Source: an uncultured Ruminiclostridium sp. (lineage in GTDB: Bacteria > Bacillota > Clostridia > Oscillospirales > Ruminococcaceae). From it: a stretch of 64,000 bases of DNA. Both the position numbers and the translations under genes were made by a program. The stretch covers positions 62,001-126,000 of the forward strand of contig CAKSTB010000003.1 of assembly GCA_934490165.1 (NCBI GenBank). Direction: 5' to 3'. How positions within the stretch are numbered: the first letter of the stretch is position 1; each line of letters starts with the position of its first letter. Below the pieces are notes generated by a model. That model had not been told where the DNA came from, searched no databases, and saw only the letters and a program-made list of their open reading frames with translations. Positions 7,743-15,089 of the stretch are shown here, one piece after another.

Positions 7743-7790
7743 ACAGAGCCGCAGGACATTGCTTAAATGCCCTGCGGCTCTGTTTTATAT
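7743..7790 (-). terminator. Terminator of the LytTR/histidine kinase operon
   Basis: AGAGCCGCAGG-CAT / ATG-CCTGCGGCTCT (about 7745-7784), with A/T tracts on both sides. It lies directly 3' of the kinase gene and faces the cotJ genes. Confidence 0.8.
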
Positions 7791-7798
7791 ATTTATTT

Positions 7799-9124
7799 TT
7801 ACACACTCAGCGGTATTACAACATCAGAGCAGAACACTTTGTCCTTGTGATAGAAGCTTGCTGTCCCTCCGTGCTTTTCCGCAGTGAACGCTACCGACTC
7901 AAGACCGATACCGTCACCGCCCTTGGTGGTGGAATAATAACGCGTGCCGTCATACTTCAGCTTGCCGCTGAAATTATTTTCGGCAACGACATATAGGTTG
8001 CCCGACGCTTCATCAGCTTTTGACGAAAGGGATATACTGCGCTCGTTTTCTGGGATCATAAGACTTGCGTTGATCGCGTTCTCAAGTATGTTGCCGACTA
8101 TACAACAAAGCTCATCATCGGACAGCGGTACAGATCGATTATTGATATCGACCCTCAGCCTCAGCGAAATATTATGCTCTGCCGCCTGTTCTTCAAAGTG
8201 GCACAAGAGCGCATTCAGCGCATAGTTTCCGCAGTAGCGCGCAGGCTCTTTGCTCGGGAGCGTGTCAATGTAGTTGTCGAGGTAGCTTTTCAGCTCTTCA
8301 TAATCGCCGTCCTCGGCAAGTGATTTTATTGCGATTATCGAATGCTTGAAATCGTGGCGTATGCGCGACGTATCCTCAAGATATTTCTGCTGGGAATCGT
8401 ATTGCTTTTTCTGCATTTCAAGCACACGTATATGATCCTTATCTCTGCCCGCCTTCAACAACAAAGACGAAATAAAATAGAACACCGTATACATCATCAT
8501 AAGCATAAGGAACATCAGCGTAGTGATTGTGATAAATACAACGAATACGCGGTTCAGGTAAAGCGTTTCATAGTGAACAGGCCGTACCGAAAAGTTAAAG
8601 CCGATAAATATCAGCGACATAAATATAGAAATCAGCCATACCCTTGTATAAGGCAGTTCATTTATAAGGTGCGAGCCGAATTTAAGCATCGGGTATGCAA
8701 GCAGGAACGTGACCGCACAGGATATACCCAGCTGTATAAGCGCACCGTCTGTGCTGAACTCCGGCGCTCCGAGCTCCGGGTGAAGCACCGCATCTATCAT
8801 TATTGCATAATTCTTGCAAAAGCTCATTATCGTGAAAGACAGCAGAAATGACGCAAGGCACTTCGTTATATCCGCATTGACAATTATCTTATATGCAAAA
8901 AACAGCGGTATCATCAGAATATAGAACACCATCGTCGAATTTATCGACAGCAGCGCCGCCGCACAGGAAACAAGCGCGGTTATACTCACGAGTATGCCGA
9001 GAAACAGCGGCAGAACCTGATTAAGCGGAAATTTCATTTTGTCTTTCATCGGGAAAAAGCACAGCGCCGTTGCAGGTACAAGCACAAGGCACGACAGTGC
9101 CTCATTGAAAAAGCTGTCAATCAT
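7799..9124 (-). CDS. AgrC-like sensor histidine kinase (GHKL ATPase)
   Basis: 441 residues. The N-terminal ~210 residues make six or seven membrane helices, as in peptide-sensing kinases of the AgrC/ComD type. Then come RHDFKHS with the phospho-accepting His, an N-box (GNILENAINAS) and a G-box (GGDGIGLES), with no classic HisKA. The start at 9124 follows the regulator stop by one base and has AGGGGTG ahead; a longer frame from 9154 would overlap the regulator. It pairs with the LytTR regulator. No agrB/agrD-like peptide gene was seen nearby, so the signal is unknown. Confidence 0.88.
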   Translation of the reverse strand: MIDSFFNEALSCLVLVPATALCFFPMKDKMKFPLNQVLPLFLGILVSITALVSCAAALLSINSTMVFYILMIPLFFAYKIIVNADITKCLASFLLSFTIMSFCKNYAIMIDAVLHPELGAPEFSTDGALIQLGISCAVTFLLAYPMLKFGSHLINELPYTRVWLISIFMSLIFIGFNFSVRPVHYETLYLNRVFVVFITITTLMFLMLMMMYTVFYFISSLLLKAGRDKDHIRVLEMQKKQYDSQQKYLEDTSRIRHDFKHSIIAIKSLAEDGDYEELKSYLDNYIDTLPSKEPARYCGNYALNALLCHFEEQAAEHNISLRLRVDINNRSVPLSDDELCCIVGNILENAINASLMIPENERSISLSSKADEASGNLYVVAENNFSGKLKYDGTRYYSTTKGGDGIGLESVAFTAEKHGGTASFYHKDKVFCSDVVIPLSV

Positions 9125-9125
9125 A

Positions 9126-9869
9126 TCAACACCCCTGCTCTTTCTCAAATTCACCGTGGATACGGTTCAGGACAAATCGGGTATAATTATTTTTGATCTG
9201 CGTAAGCTTACGTCTGCTTATAGGTACGATATCTCCGTTTATCATGGTAAAATTCTCGCCGTCAAGCTTAGCAACATTTGCAAGAGAAACAAGCACACCC
9301 TTGTTGCACGAAATTATCCCTTCGTATTTTGAAAGCGATTCCTCCATTATCTTATGCGTTGTGCGGATCTTGAGCGTTTCGCTTCCGACAAGGTATACAT
9401 TTACATAATGCCCCGAGCACGATGTGTATACAAGCGAAGACAGCGGTATCACCGTTCCGTCGGGGAGCGCCGCAATGCTCCTTATACTCTGAGTCTGTTG
9501 CGCCAGTATTTCGGCAAGCTGTCTTATGCTGTCGGATCGTATGGGCTTTAGCAGGTAAAAGTTCGCCTTTACTGCGTAGCTCTCACTTGCAAACTCGTTG
9601 CTTGTCGTGACAAATACAAGCATTACATTCCTGTCGACTTCCCTTATGCGCTTTGCCGTTTCGACTCCGCTGATTCCGTCCATATATATATCGAGAAATA
9701 TAAGGTCATACTTTCCCGCCTGAAACTGCTTAAGCAACGCTTCGCCGCCGGAATATTCGTCTATATTCCCGATATCAAGATCTACCTTCCGGAAAGGCTC
9801 TGCTATGGCTGTTGACAGCTTTTCACGCTCCGAATTGAGATCATCGGTTATTGCAATTCTTAGCTCCAT
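9126..9869 (-). CDS. LytTR-family response regulator
   Basis: 247 residues. The receiver domain (1-125) starts MELRIAITDD and places the phospho-accepting Asp at 60 (FLDIYMDG), with a conserved Thr/Ser near 88 and a Lys near 109 (LLKP). The C-terminal half is a LytTR DNA-binding domain ending in the typical ISRRKLTQIKNNY segment. The start at 9869 was preferred to the longer frame from 9929, whose extra 20 residues lie upstream of the fold and reach into the promoter. It is the first gene of the two-gene operon. Such pairs regulate bacteriocins, autolysis or virulence in other Firmicutes; the target here is unknown. Confidence 0.9.
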   Translation of the reverse strand: MELRIAITDDLNSEREKLSTAIAEPFRKVDLDIGNIDEYSGGEALLKQFQAGKYDLIFLDIYMDGISGVETAKRIREVDRNVMLVFVTTSNEFASESYAVKANFYLLKPIRSDSIRQLAEILAQQTQSIRSIAALPDGTVIPLSSLVYTSCSGHYVNVYLVGSETLKIRTTHKIMEESLSKYEGIISCNKGVLVSLANVAKLDGENFTMINGDIVPISRRKLTQIKNNYTRFVLNRIHGEFEKEQGC

Positions 9870-9928
9870 TGTTCTGTGTACCTTCCGCCCTTTGCGGCAT
9901 TCAGCCGATTTTACTGCACCCTGCCACA

Positions 9929-9957
9929 ATTATACTATATTTTACTGCCAGTTGCAA
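9929..9957 (-). promoter_or_regulatory. Promoter of the LytTR/kinase operon
   Basis: TTGCAA (9952-9957), 17 bp, TATAAT (9929-9934) on the minus strand, 60 bases ahead of the regulator start. Confidence 0.7.
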
Positions 9958-10016
9958 TATTTTTTTGCCATGAACTACCTTTCCTTGCCCGAAAAGCACA
10001 TTTTTGCGCCACTCGG

Positions 10017-10045
10017 TTGATTTTATCACACATAGCTGATATAAT
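10017..10045 (+). promoter_or_regulatory. Promoter of the membrane protein gene at 10077
   Basis: TTGATT (10017-10022), 17 bp, TATAAT (10040-10045). It diverges from the LytTR operon promoter about 60 bases away. Confidence 0.65.
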
Positions 10046-10076
10046 TAAAAATGTATACGGTTATACGGAGGTTCAT

Positions 10077-10847
10077 ATGGATAACAAAAACAACACAGAC
10101 GTTACCGCAGAAAATAAAAAATCCCGCTTTGACAAAATGATCGGGCTGATAACAATAATTATGCTCGGCGTTACCGCTCTGCTTATCGCGTGGACAAGCT
10201 GGATGAGCTCACTGCACGGCGGTAATCAGGCAACAAACTATGCAACGAGCAACAACCTTGCCTCCGAGGGCAACTCGGAATATAACGCAGGTGTTCTGCA
10301 AATGAATGAGGATATTATCTTATGGAATGACATAACCTCGCTTCAGATCGAGATCCTCTTTGCCCGGGATAACGGCGATGATAAAACGCTTGCAAAGCTT
10401 TGCAGCCAGATATACTACAAGCTGAATGACAGCATAAGCGACACAATGGCGGCTAAGATAGACTGGGACTCCGACAACACCGACAGCAACGACATTCAGG
10501 CAACGGTGCTCGAATGGCTGAATAAAGAAAACAGCATAACCTCACCGTTTTATGATGACGACTATATTGCCGGATATTTTACCGGAGCAAACGAGCTTCT
10601 CACCCAGGCTCAGGATTACCTCAAACAGGGTCAGGCGGATAACGCCAACTGTGACGCGTTCGGACTTGTGACAGTCATCTACAACGTTGTACTGTTCCTG
10701 CTCGGTATTGCAGGCTATTTGAACCATAAAGCATATAAGTATGCGATCATCGCGATCGCACTCGTGGCATTTGTTGCCGCAACTGTCTATATGTTCACAT
10801 TGCCTATGCCTACAGGTTTCACCCTGGCAAAATTTTTCGGCGGCTGA
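10077..10847 (+). CDS. Membrane protein of unknown function, three helices (DUF4337-like layout)
   Basis: 256 residues: a short charged cytoplasmic start, one membrane helix (about residues 25-45), a soluble Asn/Asp-rich region of about 130 residues, and two C-terminal helices separated by NHKAYK. This layout recalls DUF4337-type proteins, but I cannot confirm membership. The start at 10077 was chosen because CGGAGG precedes it; the frame is open further upstream into the regulator promoter, which is not credible. It is transcribed divergently from the two-component genes, so it could be a target of that system (inference). Confidence 0.75.
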   Translation: MDNKNNTDVTAENKKSRFDKMIGLITIIMLGVTALLIAWTSWMSSLHGGNQATNYATSNNLASEGNSEYNAGVLQMNEDIILWNDITSLQIEILFARDNGDDKTLAKLCSQIYYKLNDSISDTMAAKIDWDSDNTDSNDIQATVLEWLNKENSITSPFYDDDYIAGYFTGANELLTQAQDYLKQGQADNANCDAFGLVTVIYNVVLFLLGIAGYLNHKAYKYAIIAIALVAFVAATVYMFTLPMPTGFTLAKFFGG

Positions 10848-10987
10848 TACCGATTAACGCCCAAATTTAACCGATTTACGCCAGATGTTTGATTTCAGAA
10901 ACGCAAACAGTTATAATTTCAAAGGTTGGTAAACAACCGATAAATCTACATAATCAGAGGCGTAAAGCCACAGAGAAAGGAATAATC

Positions 10988-11422
10988 ATGAAGAAAATAA
11001 TCAAGTCAGTCGTTGCAATCGCAATGGCAGCAGTAATGGTAATGGCACTCGCAGCTTGCTCAGGCTCAGCAAAGGACAAGATGAAGGGCGACTGGATCTA
11101 CGAAAAGATCGCCGGCGAAACTGTTGCAGACTATGCAAAAAAGCTCGGTGTTGACGAATCTTCTTTCGCATCTGTATGGACATTCACAGATGACAAGGTT
11201 ATAATCAAGTCAGCCGCAGCTACAGAAGAGCGCAATGTTCAGTACAAGAGCAACGGTGCAGAAGTAATGAAGGTAGGCAGCAAGGACGAGATCGATATGA
11301 GCGTTACTTACGAGAACGACAAGCTCACATTCAAGGTTAAGGGCTCTGACGGCAACGATTACGAATACGTTATGAAGAAGGGCACTATGGAAGTAGGCTC
11401 ATCTACAGCAGTAAGCGAATAA
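10988..11422 (+). CDS. Small predicted lipoprotein of unknown function
   Basis: 144 residues. It has a lipoprotein signal peptide with lipobox ALAAC (Cys24), then a compact, lysine-rich beta-strand domain beginning KMKGDWIYEK, which suggests a lipocalin-like fold of a kind common in gut Clostridia. It resembles in layout, but not clearly in sequence, the lipoprotein at 40445-40891. The start at 10988 has AGAAAGGA ahead; the longer frame from 10889 has no ribosome site. A hairpin terminator follows at 11454-11472. Confidence 0.8.
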   Translation: MKKIIKSVVAIAMAAVMVMALAACSGSAKDKMKGDWIYEKIAGETVADYAKKLGVDESSFASVWTFTDDKVIIKSAAATEERNVQYKSNGAEVMKVGSKDEIDMSVTYENDKLTFKVKGSDGNDYEYVMKKGTMEVGSSTAVSE

Positions 11423-11453
11423 TTTTCAACAACTCCTTACAGGTTGTTTTTCC

Positions 11454-11560
11454 CCGCCGCTTATAGCGGCGGAATTCTTTTCCTTAAGACAGCGGCATCG
11501 GTCAGACCGATGCCGCTGTGTGTTTATATGACAAAACCGCTGTCGTGAAACAGCGGTTTT
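11454..11560. terminator. Three consecutive hairpins between converging genes
   Basis: CCGCCGC/GCGGCGG (11454-11472) with a following T-rich stretch serves the lipoprotein gene on the plus strand. CAGCGGCATCGGTC/GACCGATGCCGCTG (11490-11518) is a near-perfect stem. AAAACCGCTG/CAGCGGTTTT (11533-11560) with flanking A/T tracts serves the TROVE gene on the minus strand. Confidence 0.75.
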
Positions 11561-11562
11561 AT

Positions 11563-13008
11563 TTATGCTGATATTTTAGCGTAACGCTCCGATGTGAGCA
11601 CGTCAAGCATAGCCTTATAAGGATCAAGCTCTCCGCTTGCCACCATTGAGAACAGTCTGGGCGAACAGCCCGAAACCAGCGCAACGCCGTTTTCATTCAT
11701 CGTGACAGGCTGCTGATCGTTCCTGCTCTCGACATTCCAGAACACCAGCTCAGGGAGCGTATAGCCTTTTTCGGCATACTTTCTCTTCGCATTTTCAAAG
11801 TTTGTCGCACCGGCGTTTTCCGCACACTCGTCAAACTCCATATCCGATATTATGTATAACCTCTTCGGGAGTTCTTCCTGCGGGAGGTTATACTTTACTG
11901 CGGTTTTGAGTAGCAGATTGAATACAGCCGCGATATTCGTGTTTGCTACCTCGTCATACTGACAGCAGTATCTCACCTTTTCTACAATATCCCTGCCCTT
12001 TATTTCAACAAGCTGAGGTCTGTTCGAGAACGTGATGAAATGATTGCGGAACTTGCCCTTGTTCCTTTCTGCAAAGTATATTCCGAGCGACAGCGCAACC
12101 GCTATTGCTCTTGGGTACATAGAACCCGAACCGTCAATTACGGCAAGCGCGTTTTCATCGTTGCCGAGATCTTCGAGCGCGTTCCACGTTATATCCATAG
12201 CGTTGCGCTCCTCAGCAGAAAGTCCTTTTGAGCGCCAATTGAAGCACGGAGCGATAACGTCATACGGTGTTAATACGCCTGTGTGCATTTTTGCGTTGCC
12301 GTGCTTTACATTGTCAAGATACTCGCAGTAGCGGTCAAAGTCGTTATCATAGAATGCACTGCGGTATTTCAGCATTGCAAGCGCAGGCTGCTTTGAATAG
12401 TCAAACGTATAGTCCATTACACGCAGACGGTTTTCGAGTATATCTATCCTTTTCCTGAGTGCTACAATTGTCCTGCGGTACTGCGCTTCGGTCATTCCGA
12501 GGCAGTACGCTATACGGCGTGCCGCTCTGACAGCCTCCTTGTTTGACGTATTGACGGACGGGAGCCACTTAGCAAGCAGTGACACACTGCCGTCAGACGC
12601 GATATCTTTTTTCAGCTGAGCGTCAATAAGGCGTATAACGTCCTTTTCGCAGGGCGTGCCGATAAGGCACAGCAGATCGTCATATCTGCCGTATTCAGCG
12701 ATATACTCAATATTCTTACGCACACTACCGGGCTCGGTCTTAGCAAGATAGTTCAGTATTACACGGAACACCCTGCGTTCGCCCAGACCCTCACGGGCAT
12801 CACGCGCAAAGAAAAGAGTTTTCAGCGCAAGATCCCTGTCCTCGGCATACGCCTTTATAAAGCGGTCGATTATATCGCTTTCGGGCGAACGGCGGATCGC
12901 GCCTATCGCCCCGAACAGGTCAAGGCAGTGTGATTTTGTGCTTATGTAAGTCATTGCGCCGTTTTCGGTCAAGGTCATATTTGCTTCATTTTTTAACTGT
13001 TCAAGCAT
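11563..13008 (-). CDS. Ro60-like RNA-binding protein (TROVE/DUF2828 with VWA domain)
   Basis: 481 residues. The N-terminal ~280 residues are a HEAT-like helical array of the TROVE/DUF2828 type: FFARDAREGLGERR near 67-80, YGRYDDLL near 106-113, LAKWLPSVNTSNKEA near 145-159. A von Willebrand A domain follows, with MIDAS motif DGSGSM (Asp292, Ser294, Ser296) and a second acidic loop ISDMEFDE. This is the build of Ro60, the ring protein that binds Y RNA and misfolded RNA, although the sequence is closer to the DUF2828 branch than to classical Rsr. Start 13008 has AGGAGG eight bases ahead and lies about 30 bases after rtcB. Pairing with rtcB and upstream structured RNA supports an RNA-repair or RNA-quality role. 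Confidence 0.85.
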   Translation of the reverse strand: MLEQLKNEANMTLTENGAMTYISTKSHCLDLFGAIGAIRRSPESDIIDRFIKAYAEDRDLALKTLFFARDAREGLGERRVFRVILNYLAKTEPGSVRKNIEYIAEYGRYDDLLCLIGTPCEKDVIRLIDAQLKKDIASDGSVSLLAKWLPSVNTSNKEAVRAARRIAYCLGMTEAQYRRTIVALRKRIDILENRLRVMDYTFDYSKQPALAMLKYRSAFYDNDFDRYCEYLDNVKHGNAKMHTGVLTPYDVIAPCFNWRSKGLSAEERNAMDITWNALEDLGNDENALAVIDGSGSMYPRAIAVALSLGIYFAERNKGKFRNHFITFSNRPQLVEIKGRDIVEKVRYCCQYDEVANTNIAAVFNLLLKTAVKYNLPQEELPKRLYIISDMEFDECAENAGATNFENAKRKYAEKGYTLPELVFWNVESRNDQQPVTMNENGVALVSGCSPRLFSMVASGELDPYKAMLDVLTSERYAKISA

Positions 13009-13039
13009 TGTGATTTCCTCCTCTGCGGCGCAGAGCAAG

Positions 13040-14248
13040 CTACTCACACGCCTTGAAATTATATATCGGTTTCAGCACTTCGATAACATCTACCGACTCT
13101 CTTATCACGTCAATAATATCCGACAGCGACTTATACGCCATGGGCGCTTCGTCAAGCGTTGAACTGTTGACCGAGGTCGTGTATATGCCCTCCATGCTCT
13201 TCTTGTACTGCTCGATGTCGAGCGTTTCCTTTGCCTTTGTCCTCGACATAATTCTGCCTGCACCGTGCGGTGCGGAGTAGTTCCAGTCGGGGTTGCCCTT
13301 TCCTCTCGCAAGCACGCTTCCGTCCCTCATATTTATGGGGATAAGCACAAGCTCGCCGCTCTTTGCGGAAATTGCACCCTTGCGGAGTATGCGCTCCTTT
13401 GTGTCGATATAATTGTGTATCGTATGGAACGCCGACACGGCGGTAAGTCCGCACCTGTCAAGTATTATCTCAGCCATACGCTCACGGTTACGCTTTGCGA
13501 AGCGCTGACATATCTCAACATCATAAAGATAGTCCTCAAGACAGTTATCATAAAGATAGCAGAGATCAGCCGGAGTATCGGGGGCTTTCGCCTGCCACTC
13601 TTTTTCCATCGTCTTTAACGCGGCTTGTATCTCGGTGCGTCTGCCCTGCTCCTTGTATGTCTTTATAAGCTCCGCTTTCTTTTCAAAAAGCTCGCCCTTA
13701 CCCGCCGCAAGCTCGATCGCAAGGTTCTGATAATACTCAGCTACCTGCTTGCCTAAATTGCGACTGCCCGAATGGATAACAAGGTACTTGTTGCCGTCCG
13801 AGGAAACGTCTATCTCGATAAAATGATTACCGCCGCCGAGCGTACCAAGGCTTCTTTCAAGCCGCTTTGCCTGCTCGAGGTGTCTGTAGCAGCGAAGCCC
13901 CGTAAGGTCAAAGCGCTCGTCACGCCCTTCCCATACGTTTCTTCCGCTCGGTATATAGTGCGCGGCTTCATCTATCTTGCTAAGGTTGATATCCGCCTTA
14001 CCGAGCTCCACAGTGTACATTCCGCAACCGATATCCACGCCTACAACATTGGGTACTGCCTTATCGGTTATAGTCATTGTCGTGCCGATAGTGCAACCCT
14101 TGCCGGCGTGCACATCGGGCATTATCCTGATTTTCGAGCCTGCTGTGAACTCATAGTCGCACATTCTGCGTATCTGTTCTATCGCTTCGTCCTCCACTAC
14201 CTTTGCGTAGCATATCGCGGTATTGATTTTTCCTTTGATCTCAAACAT
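13040..14248 (-). CDS. rtcB: RtcB-type RNA ligase
   Basis: 402 residues. RtcB joins 2',3'-cyclic phosphate or 3'-phosphate ends to 5'-OH ends using GTP and Mn2+. Visible landmarks are NVVGVDIGCGM with the metal-binding Cys, GTLGGGNHFIE, HSGSRNLGKQ, and SAPHGAGRIMSR, which contains the His that takes the guanylate. The length matches the bacterial form. Start 14248 (MFEIKGKIN) follows AAAGGAG; the frame upstream to 14284 lies in the leader. The TROVE gene follows about 30 bases downstream, so the two are cotranscribed. There is no RtcA cyclase and no RtcR activator nearby. Confidence 0.93.
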   Translation of the reverse strand: MFEIKGKINTAICYAKVVEDEAIEQIRRMCDYEFTAGSKIRIMPDVHAGKGCTIGTTMTITDKAVPNVVGVDIGCGMYTVELGKADINLSKIDEAAHYIPSGRNVWEGRDERFDLTGLRCYRHLEQAKRLERSLGTLGGGNHFIEIDVSSDGNKYLVIHSGSRNLGKQVAEYYQNLAIELAAGKGELFEKKAELIKTYKEQGRRTEIQAALKTMEKEWQAKAPDTPADLCYLYDNCLEDYLYDVEICQRFAKRNRERMAEIILDRCGLTAVSAFHTIHNYIDTKERILRKGAISAKSGELVLIPINMRDGSVLARGKGNPDWNYSAPHGAGRIMSRTKAKETLDIEQYKKSMEGIYTTSVNSSTLDEAPMAYKSLSDIIDVIRESVDVIEVLKPIYNFKACE

Positions 14249-14282
14249 ATCTCTGCTCTCCTTTCCCGAAAAGTAAAAGAAC

Positions 14283-14320
14283 AACGCCCCAAAATATGTA
14301 GGGAATTAAAATGGGGGCGC
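14283..14320 (-). terminator. Hairpin in the rtcB leader (candidate attenuator or processing site)
   Basis: On the minus strand GCGCCCC (about 14314-14320) pairs with GGGGCGT (about 14283-14289), followed by TTGTTCTTTTAC and then the rtcB ribosome site. A weak terminator here would uncouple the upstream RNAs from rtcB. Confidence 0.5.
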
Positions 14321-14329
14321 TGTCATAAC

Positions 14330-14617
14330 AAGACGCCATAAATAAAAAATGTACGGACTCTCACCGCACGGTAGCCGCCCGAAGGGGGTGCCGTTAGGTC
14401 GGCAATAGAGTGTCAAAAACACAGGTGTAAAATGCTGCTGTTTGCGTCTTTGCAAGGCGCTGTTATTTTCTTATACAATAACTATATCGTTGCTGTATGC
14501 GCCTTAAACTCTCTGCAAGGCACTGTCTTGATACCCATAAAGAAAAGAATTGCTGTCAGTGCCTTTTATTAAATTGTGCAGGCACTCAAAGGACTTTGTA
14601 TGTACTTTTGAAGTGCC
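14330..14617 (-). ncRNA. Tandem stem-loop series upstream of rtcB, Y-RNA-like candidate
   Basis: Four units on the minus strand. Unit 1 (14581-14617): GGCACT-CAAA/TTTG-AGTGCC with one bulged base. Unit 2 (14517-14565): AAGGCACTG/CAGTGCCTT. Unit 3 (14454-14505): AAGGCGC/GCGCCTT. Unit 4 (14330-14450, 121 nt): AAGACGC/GCGTCTT. Units 2-4 share AAGRCRC, two or three bases, then ACAGCAA or ACAGCAG at the 5' side. Unit 4 encloses a multibranched domain: ACTCT/AGAGT closing GCCG..CGGC, a CCC-GGG hairpin with a TTC turn, and ACCG..CGGT. Bacterial Y RNAs have a terminal-pairing stem for Ro60 plus, in YrlA types, a tRNA-like module, and they lie near rsr and rtcB. Y RNA identity is inference. Confidence 0.6.
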
Positions 14618-14655
14618 ATTATCTGCTGTGAAGCTTTGCTTCATCGCATGAGTTT

Positions 14656-14684
14656 ATTATACAGGATAGGATTTGTTTTTTCAC
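14656..14684 (-). promoter_or_regulatory. Candidate promoter for the stem-loop RNAs and rtcB
   Basis: TATAAT on the minus strand (14656-14661). The -35 is weak (TGAAAA at 16 bp or GTGAAA at 17 bp). It is the only good -10 between the upstream terminator and unit 1. Confidence 0.45.
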
Positions 14685-14686
14685 GG

Positions 14687-14722
14687 AAAAAAAGCTGCGA
14701 ACTTAATTTGTTCACAGCTTTA
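14687..14722 (-). terminator. Minus-strand terminator upstream of the rtcB locus
   Basis: AAAGCTGTGAAC/GTTCGCAGCTTT (minus strand) followed by a run of T residues. It insulates the rtcB locus from transcription through the repeat region. Confidence 0.65.
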
Positions 14723-14813
14723 ATATGATTACTGATATTCTTGAAACGATAGTGAATACCAAAACGGTTTTAAACTATGCAGAAAGTAACGCAAATCTCC
14801 ATCACCCTTGCCA

Positions 14814-14984
14814 CCCGCCGGTAACGGAGGTTACGCAAAGCACATACAATCAGAACGGCGAATTTGAAGCGGGTCACACCCGCCGCCCGCCGGTAACGGA
14901 GGTTACGCAAAGTACATACAATCAGAACGGCGAATTTGAAGCGGCACACTGCCGCAAGGCGAATTTGAAGCGGCACATTGCCGC
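14814..14984 (-). repeat. Two-hairpin elements E1 and E2 plus partial E3, downstream of the alcohol dehydrogenase gene
   Basis: E1 (14814-14883) and E2 (14886-14955) are direct repeats with a 72-base period; E3 (14956-14984) has only the last part. Each full unit reads CCGCC, a GTAAC/GTTAC hairpin, a linker, GGCG, AATTTG, then a second hairpin: GCGGG..CCCGC in E1, GCGGC..GCCGC in E2 and E3. The same architecture occurs at 27169-27376 and 62734-62970. Confidence 0.75.
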
Positions 14985-14987
14985 ACG

Positions 14988-15030
14988 GAAAAGCCCCTTG
15001 TACCTTAGGGGGTGGTACAAGGGGCTTTCC
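14988..15030 (-). terminator. Alcohol dehydrogenase terminator
   Basis: AAAGCCCCTTGTACC/GGTACAAGGGGCTTT with a nine-base loop, bordered by T-rich sequence on the minus strand. Strong 15-bp stem. Confidence 0.85.
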
Positions 15031-15089
15031 TTTGGGTTATAATTCAGAGGCTATATAAATAGATGAAATCAAATTTTATAGCTGCGATA

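Larger units (their letters stand above)
14249..15089. other. 841-bp gene-free region between rtcB and the alcohol dehydrogenase gene
   Basis: The rtcB side (14283-14661) holds a hairpin before the gene, a series of stem-loops and a candidate promoter, all on the minus strand. The other side (14687-15030) holds a minus-strand terminator, three two-hairpin repeats and the adh terminator. The plus-strand frame at 14725-15042 is only the translated repeat. Confidence 0.7.

Noticed and set aside
8342..8851. Plus-strand ORF of 169 codons opposite the histidine kinase
   Set aside because: Highly basic, low-complexity translation of the antisense strand; no ribosome site; the kinase motifs are clear on the other strand.
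14725..15042. Plus-strand ORF of 105 codons with two similar PPVTEVTQSTYNQN segments
   Set aside because: It is the translation of the tandem two-hairpin repeats and the adh terminator; there is no ribosome site.
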